A stretch of DNA of 6,611 bases from Firmicutes bacterium UBA3738 (GTDB lineage Bacteria; Bacillota; Clostridia; Peptostreptococcales; Anaerovoracaceae): assembly GCA_002372505.1 (NCBI GenBank), contig DFGY01000125.1, forward strand, positions 1 through 6,611. The letters run 5' to 3'. The position numbers and the translations under genes are program-made. Under the pieces are notes generated by a model. It was not told the DNA's origin. It did not search any database and was given only the letters and a program-made list of their open reading frames with translations. Shown piece after piece: positions 1-4,818 of the stretch. Position 1 is the first letter of the stretch; every line of letters starts with the position of its first letter.

Positions 1-15
1 TTTTGGCATGAAAAA

Positions 16-56
16 GGCTGTCGCTCCAACATTTTAAAATGCTTAGTGCAACAGCC
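16..56. terminator. Terminator-like hairpin at the left edge
   Basis: GGCTGTCGC at 16-24 pairs with GCAACAGCC at 48-56 with one mismatch, and the loop holds the 12-bp palindrome CATTTTAAAATG (30-41). On the minus strand the stem is followed by five T (complement of 11-15). On the plus strand only a weak CCTTTGTT follows. It may end an upstream gene outside the window, or be a bidirectional terminator. It insulates the promoter at 88-96. The direction is uncertain. Confidence 0.45.
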
Positions 57-64
57 CCTTTGTT

Positions 65-535
65 AGTTATATCAGCCATGCCAGTTGTGGTATAATGCCT
101 AGTAAGAAAAGAGGTGGATGCGAGATGCAGGATTTTTTTACTAGTCAGCTTGACGAATTTAATATCAGTATAATGGGATACCGTGGTGACGAGAACAGGG
201 TGGTGATCCCGGCGAAGATGGCGGGAAAGAATGTGACCATACTATTCGACGCCTTGTTTAAGAATCACCCAGAGATTACATACGTTAAGATTCCGAACAC
301 GGTTACGAATATGGGCAGCTACATGTTCGAGGGCTGCACCAAGCTCAAAGAGATTAAGCTGCCGGACAGTCTGACTGAAATATGGGAATACGGCTTTGCC
401 AAGAGCAGCTTCGAGGAGCTCTACATTCCCGATGGCGTGGAAGTCATCATGCCCTACACCTTCAAGGACTGCAAGAAACTGAAAAAGATTGTCTTCGGCA
501 AGGGGCTGAAGAAGATATGCGACGGTGCCTTTGAA
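65..535 (+). repeat. Direct duplication, copy 1 (LRR gene with promoter, truncated)
   Basis: This segment is colinear without gaps with 2587-3057 at a fixed offset of 2,522 bp. By hand count about 30 of 471 bases differ (about 94% identity). Similarity starts abruptly at AGTTATATCAG and stops at the GAA codon 533-535, where copy 2 continues with GGTTGC and copy 1 switches to IS256-related DNA. The duplicated unit includes the promoter, ribosome binding site and first 137 codons. Confidence 0.9.
88..96 (+). promoter_or_regulatory. Extended -10 promoter of LRR copy 1
   Basis: TGGTATAAT gives a perfect -10 hexamer (91-96) with the TG extension one base upstream (88-89). No good -35 box is seen at 17 bp (TATATC at 68-73), as is usual for extended -10 promoters. 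Transcription should start near 103, so the in-frame ATG at 95, which overlaps the -10 box, cannot be the translation start. The box is part of an imperfect dyad, TTATATCA (67-74) and TGGTATAA (88-95). Confidence 0.65.
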
Positions 536-568
536 CTTCGAGTGTCAGGCTCCCAATTCTCGTATTAA
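125..568 (+). pseudogene. Truncated BspA-like leucine-rich-repeat protein
   Basis: The start at 125 (MQDFFTSQLDEF) is chosen because AGAGGTGG ends 7 bases upstream and the earlier in-frame ATG at 95 lies inside the -10 box. Residues 1-137 match the intact copy at 2647-3198 except Met for Ile at position 63. From about residue 50 they carry LRR_5/BspA-type repeats (IxLPxxLxxIxxxxFxxC pattern). After Glu137 the frame enters antisense IS256 sequence, adds ten foreign residues (LRVSGSQFSY) and stops, so the last repeat and the C-terminal tail (about 46 residues) are lost. There is no signal peptide, so the product would be cytoplasmic. The promoter and RBS are intact, so a 147-aa product could still be made. 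I infer it is a recently broken paralogue. Confidence 0.8.
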
Positions 569-770
569 GAACCCGTTCCCGCATGCCATTCCGGTAATCC
601 TGACGATCGCTGGTACGTTCATGCATAGATGCGCCGAGTTGTTTTTCAGATTCGACAAGCATGATTGCATTCAGAATTCGTTCGACGAGCATTTTGAAAG
701 CATCGTCACGATTAACTGATAAAACCTGTAGCACTTCTTCGTGTGATAATGTAATATTGACTTGAGTCAT
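534..770 (-). pseudogene. IS256-family (mutator-type) transposase, N-terminal fragment
   Basis: Reading from ATG 770 the product begins MTQVNITLSHEEVLQVLS and includes ERTSDRQDYRNGMRERVLNT followed by RIGSLTLEV. This is the characteristic start of IS256-family DDE transposases, which are usually about 400 aa. Only about 79 residues remain. The position where the family normally has PRHR reads QRHR, because the frame has already passed into antisense LRR gene DNA. All catalytic Asp/Glu residues are missing, so it cannot transpose. Start 770 is preferred over 776 because AGGAGGT (777-783) lies 7 bases before it but abuts the other ATG. It was recognised from memory of the family, not by a search. 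Confidence 0.85.
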
Positions 771-868
771 GTTCATACCTCCTGTAAATGTTGTGTGGTA
801 ATTACATTATACAGGATGAGCATGGCTCTTTTGCAAATTTGAATTTACACCATTATACGGGCACAACT
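534..868 (-). mobile_element. Remnant of an IS256-family insertion sequence (one end)
   Basis: Reading the minus strand, the outer end contains CCCGTATAATGGTGTAAA (846-861 region), closely resembling the IS256 terminal inverted repeat core CCGTATAAT-GTGTAAA. Inside it lie a -35-like TTGCAA (831-836), a -10 TATAAT (806-811, spacing 19), and the transposase RBS and start. The element is cut at about 534, where it joins the LRR gene. The other end is not in the window. The exact outer boundary is uncertain, about 863-870. Confidence 0.75.
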
Positions 869-873
869 GAACA

Positions 874-895
874 GACCTCAGTAGAGGTCCGTTTT
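874..895 (+). terminator. Intrinsic terminator-like hairpin beside the IS end
   Basis: GACCTC (874-879), loop AGTA, GAGGTC (884-889), then CGTTTTATTTGTTTTT on the plus strand. On the minus strand the stem overlaps the last codons and stop of the gene at 878-1519, and the T-run that a minus-strand terminator would need is absent because IS sequence begins a few bases beyond. It may have been a bidirectional terminator of that gene before the IS landed next to it. Confidence 0.5.
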
Positions 896-1519
896 ATTTG
901 TTTTTCTTGAATGATGAAACAGGACTTTTGACAAGTTTCCATCGTTCGCTATGAAATCTGATTCTAATCGGAGCGGAGAAAGACTGATAATAATCTCATT
1001 ACTTCTGTCAACAGATGTAATGTTGGCTAGGTTACTCAGGTTCGCCAGTTTGGCAATCCTTTTTATATAAAAATTGCGCCGAGCTATGGCTATATCATCA
1101 TTTTTAGTCAACTTCTCCACAAGTAGTGCCCATGGGTCATCCGCTTCATAATCTTTCCAAAGAAAATATTCTTCGGCCTTGTCAGCATAGAGCTGAGAGG
1201 TAGATATTTTAAATTTTTCTACCGCCATAGCTACAGCTTCTTTAGCACGATTATAATCGGTGGACAGAAGTAAGCAAGCATTTTCGAAACTCTCATATGT
1301 TTGGTAGAATCCGTATTCTGCCAGAATTCGCGAAAGCGAGATCAGATATTCGGATTCGCGTATACTAAGATTAAGATCTTTTAAATTACAAGTTTTTATC
1401 TCTTGAAGCTTTGATAACTCGTCATTAAGGGCGCTTATCTTAGCTAACTCACCAGCCTTAATAATTAAACACTTTAAATCCTGTACATAATCATACAACA
1501 AAGCTAATATACTTCCCAT
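878..1519 (-). CDS. Hypothetical protein, 213 aa, unrecognised
   Basis: I do not recognise this protein. The start (MGSILALLYDYV) has a good RBS, AAAGGGGTGA, six bases upstream, and a promoter candidate at 1561-1589, so it is probably a real gene. The product looks soluble and largely alpha-helical, with charged heptad-like stretches around residues 20-60 and 85-130 and no clear signal peptide. One feature is an acidic, aromatic patch, EEYFLWKDYEADDPWALL, near residues 117-134. Base composition is visibly more AT-rich than the thi and DUF2804 genes, suggesting transfer. The last residues (TNKTDLY) end about ten bases from the IS256 end, so the original C-terminus may have been altered by the insertion. 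No neighbour suggests a function. Confidence 0.65.
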   Translation of the reverse strand: MGSILALLYDYVQDLKCLIIKAGELAKISALNDELSKLQEIKTCNLKDLNLSIRESEYLISLSRILAEYGFYQTYESFENACLLLSTDYNRAKEAVAMAVEKFKISTSQLYADKAEEYFLWKDYEADDPWALLVEKLTKNDDIAIARRNFYIKRIAKLANLSNLANITSVDRSNEIIISLSPLRLESDFIANDGNLSKVLFHHSRKTNKTDLY

Positions 1520-1560
1520 TCATATCACCCCTTTCTTTATGCGATGTAATCATTTTTTAT

Positions 1561-1589
1561 ATTTTAGCATAAGTAGATTAAAATATTAA
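1561..1589 (-). promoter_or_regulatory. Promoter candidate for the gene at 878-1519
   Basis: On the minus strand an extended -10, TGCTAAAAT (TAAAAT at 1561-1566, TG at 1568-1569), lies 17 bp from a -35-like TTAATA (1584-1589). Transcription would start near 1554, giving a leader of about 35 bases before ATG 1519. A second possible pair with TTGAGT lies further upstream. Confidence 0.45.
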
Positions 1590-1657
1590 TAGCTGCGTAA
1601 CTCAATACTAGCCCCCAACATCTTGGATACTTTTCGCATAGTTTCGGTTCAAGTTCG

Positions 1658-1692
1658 GTTATGCTATACGGCATTTTTAGCCCTTAGTATAG
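1658..1692. repeat. Palindromic dispersed repeat A
   Basis: The unit starts GTTATGCTATACGGCATTTT and ends CCTTAGTATAG. It is nearly the same sequence as 2131-2166, in the same orientation, with a few substitutions and a less perfect right arm (TATAG instead of TATAAC). Confidence 0.75.
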
Positions 1693-1904
1693 TTTTGCCG
1701 CTGTTGACTTTTTCTGTTCCACGTGCTATTTTTGGGTCAGAAAAAGACTTAAACGCAGAGGACGTTTCGGACGTTTCTGGAGGGGTTTATTGATTATTCG
1801 AGTCCTGCCACGGGTCTTTTTTTAATACAGACATGTCGCTGAACCTTACCTTGTCTCACTCAGATACGACCTGCGCTCTGCTTCCGCTCGGCGACTGGCC
1901 GCTG

Positions 1905-1940
1905 CTGCCCGCCGGCCCTACCCACAGCCGGCGAAGGCAG
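1905..1940. other. GC-rich hairpin in the gene-free stretch
   Basis: CTGCC (1905-1909) and CCGGC (1912-1916) pair with GCCGG (1927-1931) and GGCAG (1936-1940). This makes a ten-base-pair stem broken by a CG/CGAA internal loop and capped by a ten-base loop. It sits in the GC-richest part of the window outside genes. It could be part of a structured RNA or a remnant of foreign DNA. No known RNA family was recognised. Confidence 0.35.
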
Positions 1941-2055
1941 CTATAGGGCGAGCCAGAGCCGTCAGCGGAATCCAAGAGCCCAGGTGAGGGCGATTGGAAA
2001 ACTGTCCCGCGCCGGCTTCTACATAAAGAGCCCGCACCTTTGCACCATCTCCAAC

Positions 2056-2091
2056 AAAAGTCCCTTTGCACTTTAAGCTGTCCAAAGGGAC
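2056..2091 (-). terminator. Terminator-like hairpin, minus strand
   Basis: A perfect 9-bp inverted repeat, GTCCCTTTG (2060-2068) and CAAAGGGAC (2083-2091), has a 14-base loop. On the minus strand it is followed by TTTTGTTGG. No gene is seen upstream of it on that strand, so it may end a lost gene or a small RNA read from the 2092-2586 region. Confidence 0.45.
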
Positions 2092-2130
2092 GATTCTGCA
2101 ATCCCAAACCAATCTATAAATTTCAACCCA

Positions 2131-2166
2131 GTTATACTATACGGCATTTTCAGCACTTAGTATAAC
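2131..2166. repeat. Palindromic dispersed repeat B
   Basis: This is a 36-bp unit with perfect 8-bp ends, GTTATACT (2131-2138) and AGTATAAC (2159-2166), around a core containing ACGGCATTTTCAGCAC. It is the best-preserved copy of the family also seen at 1658-1692. The right arm contains a -10-like TATAAC. Confidence 0.8.
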
Positions 2167-2397
2167 TTTAGTTGGTGAAAATAAATATTTTTAACCAAAA
2201 ATCCAAAATTGCAGATAGATGCTACTTGGAAAGAGCGTTGAGGAGGCAATCTGAAGGAAAACTGATATGGTTAAAATGCATTTAAAACAATAATTTACTT
2301 TTATCACCATTTGAAATTGAAGGTTGTACCAGATAATGTAATTATCTTCAAATACTTTTGGATTTTTGAAAGCTTTTTTGCTTTTTCACCAGCTGAG

Positions 2398-2435
2398 AAA
2401 TCGCGTATAAAATCGCGTATATAACATATATAACA
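2398..2435. repeat. Short tandem repeats in an AT-rich tract
   Basis: AAATCGCGTATA occurs twice head to tail without mismatch (2398-2409 and 2410-2421). It is followed, with overlap, by two perfect copies of TATATAACA (2418-2426 and 2427-2435), then by AATATATAAT. No protein is encoded. It could be binding-site repeats or slippage products. Confidence 0.8.
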
Positions 2436-2474
2436 AATATATAATTTAAACGAGTGGGTTCGGTGATTTTGCTT

Positions 2475-2530
2475 GTATTATACTATGCAGCAACTGCAGC
2501 TATAGTTATACCATACGTCATGCCATTTTT
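2475..2530. repeat. Degenerate palindromes related to repeats A and B
   Basis: TATACTAT (2479-2486) with GCAG faces CTGC and ATAGTTATA (2502-2510), forming an imperfect dyad of about 30 bases. From 2505, GTTATACCATACGTCATGCC followed by ATTTTT resembles the left half of repeat B. These look like diverged members of the same family, lying about 80-100 bp upstream of the LRR copy 2 promoter. Confidence 0.45.
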
Positions 2531-2586
2531 GATGCCGAAATCGGTCACAAAAGGGGCATGATTTTACCATAGCAGGGGCACGATGC

Positions 2587-3057
2587 AGTTATATCAGCTA
2601 TGCCAGTTGTGGTATAATGCCTAGTAAGAAAAGAGGTGGATTAGGCATGCAGGATTTTTTTACTAGTCAGCTTGACGAATTTAATATCAGCATAATGGGA
2701 TATCGCGGTGACGAGAACAGGGTGGTGATTCCGGCGAAGATGGCGGGGAAGAATGTGACCATTCTCTTCGATGCGCTGTTTAAGAATCACCCGGAGATTA
2801 CATACGTGAAGATTCCAAATACGGTTACGAATATAGGCAGCTATATGTTCGAGGGTTGCACCAAGCTCAAAGAGATTAAGCTGCCGGACAGCCTGACTGA
2901 AATATGGGAATATGGCTTCGCCAAGAGCAGCTTCGAGGAGCTCTACATTCCCGATGGCGTGGAAGTGATAATGCCTTACACATTCAAGGACTGCAAGAAA
3001 CTGAAGAAGATTGTCTTCGGCAAGGGGCTGAAGAAGATATGCGACGGTGCCTTTGAA
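2587..3057 (+). repeat. Direct duplication, copy 2 (intact LRR gene with promoter)
   Basis: This is the counterpart of 65-535 with no gaps. Four of the roughly 30 differences are clustered in the six bases just before the start codon (TTAGGC here, TGCGAG in copy 1). The remaining coding differences are nearly all at third codon positions. Sequence upstream of 2587 is unrelated to that upstream of 65. Confidence 0.9.
2610..2618 (+). promoter_or_regulatory. Extended -10 promoter of LRR copy 2
   Basis: TGGTATAAT is identical to the copy 1 promoter, with TATAAT at 2613-2618. It forms the right arm of an imperfect dyad with TTATATCA (2589-2596), which resembles the ends of palindromic repeats A and B. 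The start of transcription is expected near 2625, leaving a leader of about 22 bases. Confidence 0.65.
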
Positions 3058-3198
3058 GGTTGCCCCAAGCTTAAGGAAGTGGTATATGGTCCCGGAGTAG
3101 AGGTGAGCGACAAGGCTTACGAGACAGGCATCCCCGAGTACAGCGTCCACGAAAAGGCTATGCAGACGGTCGGCTATGATGAGGTGGGCAAGGACTGA
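2647..3198 (+). CDS. BspA-like leucine-rich-repeat protein (LRR_5 type), 183 aa
   Basis: The start at 2647 is supported by AGAGGTGG (2632-2639) seven bases upstream. The in-frame ATG at 2617 overlaps the -10 box and would lie upstream of the RNA start. Residues 1-48 form a cap (VVIPAKMAGKNVTILFDALF). Residues 50-150 contain about four repeats: ITYVKIPNTVTNIGSYMFEG; LKEIKLPDSLTEIWEYGFA; FEELYIPDGVEVIMPYTFKD; LKKIVFGKGLKKICDGAFEG. A charged tail to residue 183 follows. There is no signal peptide or anchor, unlike surface BspA proteins, so it is probably cytoplasmic and may bind a protein partner; the partner is unknown. It is monocistronic, with no clear terminator after it. A truncated paralogue lies at 125-568. 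Family assignment is firm; function is unknown. Confidence 0.88.
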   Translation: MQDFFTSQLDEFNISIMGYRGDENRVVIPAKMAGKNVTILFDALFKNHPEITYVKIPNTVTNIGSYMFEGCTKLKEIKLPDSLTEIWEYGFAKSSFEELYIPDGVEVIMPYTFKDCKKLKKIVFGKGLKKICDGAFEGCPKLKEVVYGPGVEVSDKAYETGIPEYSVHEKAMQTVGYDEVGKD

Positions 3199-3345
3199 TA
3201 ATAAGTTGGTCGAGATAGTTGATGGAAATAAAAAAAGTAAACTTAAGTTGCAAGTCCAACTTGAACAGTAGGTTATAACCGTCAAGTGAATCCACACAAG
3301 TGATAAGTTATTTTATGAAATATAAGAAATAAGGAGAAAGACACT
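3199..3345. other. Intergenic region between LRR gene and DUF6506-like gene
   Basis: It holds a small hairpin, AAGTTG (3245-3250) with CAACTT (3257-3262), without a following T-run on the plus strand. An AT-rich run with TTATAAC (3273-3279) and TATGAAATATAAG then leads to the RBS AAGGAG. Promoter elements for the next gene are plausible here but I cannot fix them: TTGCAA (3248-3253) with TTATAA has a spacing of 19. Confidence 0.35.
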
Positions 3346-3657
3346 ATGGCAGACAAATTAAATGCATTATTTTTATTCCTGGCGCCCGGCGCCGATTCAT
3401 CAAAGGATCGCGGGGTAGTGGACACACCGGGAGTCCTCATGAACACAGTAGGTGTTCTGGATTATGAAGACGCGGAAAAGGTTGCTGTGGAATTCGTTGA
3501 GAACAAAGGAGTAGACGCAATTGAAGTATGCGCAGGCTTCGGACACGAGGGAATTGCCCGCCTGGCTAAGGCCGTTAAAGGCAAGGCTTACGTTGGCGCG
3601 GTAAGATTCGACTTCCATCCCAACCTGGGCTTCAAGAGCGGAGACGACGTTTTTTAA
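3346..3657 (+). CDS. DUF6506-like small protein, 103 aa
   Basis: The start has AAGGAG nine bases upstream. The short alpha/beta protein has a hydrophobic first strand ending in a Gly-rich turn (LFLFLAPGADSSKDRGVVDT, 8-27), a middle segment VGVLDYEDAEKVAVEFVENK (35-54), then GVDAIEVCAGFGHEGIARL (55-73), and ends VGAVRFDFHPNLGFKSGDD (83-101). This layout matches, from memory, the small bacterial proteins grouped as DUF6506. The conserved Cys62, His67 and His91 could bind a ligand or metal, but no reaction is known to me. There is no signal peptide, so it should be cytoplasmic. The DUF2804 gene follows 75 bp downstream on the same strand and may be co-transcribed. The family name is moderately certain; function is unknown. 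Confidence 0.75.
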   Translation: MADKLNALFLFLAPGADSSKDRGVVDTPGVLMNTVGVLDYEDAEKVAVEFVENKGVDAIEVCAGFGHEGIARLAKAVKGKAYVGAVRFDFHPNLGFKSGDDVF

Positions 3658-3732
3658 CGAGGGAGAATTTTAGAGGACCGGGTTCTTGGGAGCTCTGCGA
3701 AGAATATACAATATCGAAGTGAGGTTTAATGT
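3658..3732 (+). other. 75-bp gap between DUF6506-like and DUF2804 genes
   Basis: It contains an imperfect hairpin with AGAG/CTCT ends around 3672-3698 without a T-run, and AATATACAATATC that could hold a -10 (TATACA or TACAAT) with TTCTTG or TTGGGA upstream. None has convincing spacing and sequence together. The RBS of the next gene is GTGAGG, about nine bases before ATG 3733. Co-transcription with the preceding gene and an independent promoter both remain possible. Confidence 0.3.
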
Positions 3733-4794
3733 ATGCATCAACATGAGATAAAAGAGACCCGCACGCTGCTGGACGAGAAGGGCAGGCTTGCTGAACCGGG
3801 ATTCAGCCGGCGTCATCTTCAGCAGTATGACCGCGGCAAAATTGCGGCGCCCAAATTCCGCATAAAGGAATGGGATTACTATTATGTTGGAAACGACCAT
3901 TACGGCCTGGCAATAACCGTGGCAGATCTGGGCTATCTTGGCATGGACAGCATTTCCATTCTGGACTTTGATAACAAGTGGCAGTGCACCAAGAGTCCCA
4001 TTGCGCCTCTGCCTATGGGGCGGAAGAAGCTGCCTCCTTCTACTCTCGAAGGCGATGTTAAGAGCAGTGGCAAGAATCATTACATCAGCTACAAGCACAA
4101 AGGCAGCGAGAGAATTATCACCTTCATGATGAATGATTTTTGGCAAGGCGAGCCGGTGGAAGGTGAGATTAAGCTTAGCTGCCCTGAGCAGGATTCCATG
4201 GTAATAGCTACGCCCTTTGCCGACGCTCCCAAGTGTTTTTATTACAATGAAAAAATAAACTGCATGCCTGCCAGCGGTGAAATCAGGCTGGCCGGAAGAA
4301 ATATAGTTTTCGATTCCGCAGATTCCTTCGGCACGCTGGACTGGGGCCGGGGAGTCTGGACCCGGGACAATGTCTGGTACTGGGGAAGCGCCTCGGGGAT
4401 TCATGACGGCGTTCGGTTCGGATTTAACATTGGCTACGGCTTTGGAGACACAAGTGCCGCCACTGAGAATATGCTCTTTTATGACGGCAAGGCACACAAG
4501 CTTTCCAAGGTGCGCTTTGTAATTCCGGCCCTTCCCGGAAAGACTATTTCCACGGACAAAATAGGCGGCGAATTTTTCATAAAGCCGTGGAAGTTCACTT
4601 CAGACGACGGCAGGTTCAACATGATCTTTAAGCCTATTTTAGACCGCAGCTCCAGGACGAATGCAGGTTTTATTTTAAGCGACCAGCATCAGGTCTTCGG
4701 AAGATATACCGGCACCGCCGTACTTGACGACGGCACTGTGCTGGAAATAAAAGACCTCCTCGGATTTGCCGAGAAGGTCCACAATCGCTGGTGA
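3733..4794 (+). CDS. DUF2804 domain-containing protein, 353 aa
   Basis: This is a full-length member of the DUF2804 family, recognised by several near-invariant blocks: RIKEWDYYYVGNDHYGLAIT (43-62), CFYYNEKINCMPASGEI (168-184), FGTLDWGRGVWTRDN (199-213), VWYWGSASG (214-222), FGFNIGYGFGDTSAATENML (229-248), SDQHQVFGRYTG (316-327) and LLGFAEKVHNRW (342-353). The family is thought to share a lipocalin-like beta-barrel fold with AttH/CrtC proteins, which suggests a hydrophobic ligand, but its activity is unknown. There is no signal peptide, so it is likely cytoplasmic. The RBS is GTGAGG; the out-of-frame ATG four bases before the start is ignored. The gene converges on thiE with only 24 bp between stop codons, and its last codons also form the probable thiE terminator on the other strand. 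Confidence 0.93.
   Translation: MHQHEIKETRTLLDEKGRLAEPGFSRRHLQQYDRGKIAAPKFRIKEWDYYYVGNDHYGLAITVADLGYLGMDSISILDFDNKWQCTKSPIAPLPMGRKKLPPSTLEGDVKSSGKNHYISYKHKGSERIITFMMNDFWQGEPVEGEIKLSCPEQDSMVIATPFADAPKCFYYNEKINCMPASGEIRLAGRNIVFDSADSFGTLDWGRGVWTRDNVWYWGSASGIHDGVRFGFNIGYGFGDTSAATENMLFYDGKAHKLSKVRFVIPALPGKTISTDKIGGEFFIKPWKFTSDDGRFNMIFKPILDRSSRTNAGFILSDQHQVFGRYTGTAVLDDGTVLEIKDLLGFAEKVHNRW
4745..4779 (-). terminator. Intrinsic terminator of thiM-thiE, inside the DUF2804 gene
   Basis: On the minus strand GACCTTCTCGG (4779-4769) pairs with CCGAGGAGGTC (4763-4753) over eleven positions, one a U-G pair, around the loop CAAAT. TTTTATTT (4752-4745) follows. It lies 40-66 bases past the thiE stop, within the codons for the conserved KDLLGFAEKV of the convergent gene. 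On the plus strand the stem has a C-A mismatch and no T-run, so it should act on the thi transcript only. Confidence 0.7.
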
Positions 4795-4818
4795 AAAAAC
4801 TTGTCGGCGAAAACCTCA

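Larger units (their letters stand above)
1520..2586. other. Gene-free stretch with repeats and mixed base composition
   Basis: No convincing gene is seen in about 1.07 kb. It contains, in order: the promoter of the minus-strand gene; palindromic repeat A (1658-1692); a 9-bp inverted repeat, CTTTTTCTG (1708-1716) with CAGAAAAAG (1738-1746); tandem GGACGTTTC (1760-1777); a GC-rich patch (about 66% GC over 1861-2040) with a hairpin at 1905-1940; a terminator-like hairpin at 2060-2091; repeat B (2131-2166); and an AT-rich patch (about 30% GC over 2221-2460) with an AGATAAT/ATTATCT palindrome at 2331-2347 and tandem repeats at 2398-2435. Two more palindromes follow (2475-2530). The open frames here lack RBSs and family resemblance. 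It reads as decayed or non-coding accessory DNA. Confidence 0.6.

Noticed and set aside
525..719. Plus-strand frame of 64 codons
   Set aside because: It is antisense to the IS256 transposase fragment and crosses the junction with the LRR gene.
1833..1946. Small plus-strand frame MSLNLTLSHSD of 37 codons
   Set aside because: There is no ribosome binding site, it follows a T-run, and there is no other support.
1856..2112. Two overlapping minus-strand frames (83 and 64 codons) in the GC-rich patch
   Set aside because: They lack RBSs and known motifs. Long frames are expected by chance in GC-rich DNA.
2398..2435. Tandem repeats considered as a CRISPR array
   Set aside because: The units are 12 and 9 bp, contiguous, with no spacers and no cas genes.
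2641..3297. Minus-strand frame of 218 codons opposite the intact LRR gene
   Set aside because: It is an antisense shadow of the LRR coding region, with no RBS and no family resemblance, while the plus strand has a clear protein family.
3670..4497. Minus-strand frame of 275 codons opposite the DUF2804 gene
   Set aside because: DUF2804 motifs on the plus strand are unmistakable. This frame is an antisense shadow.
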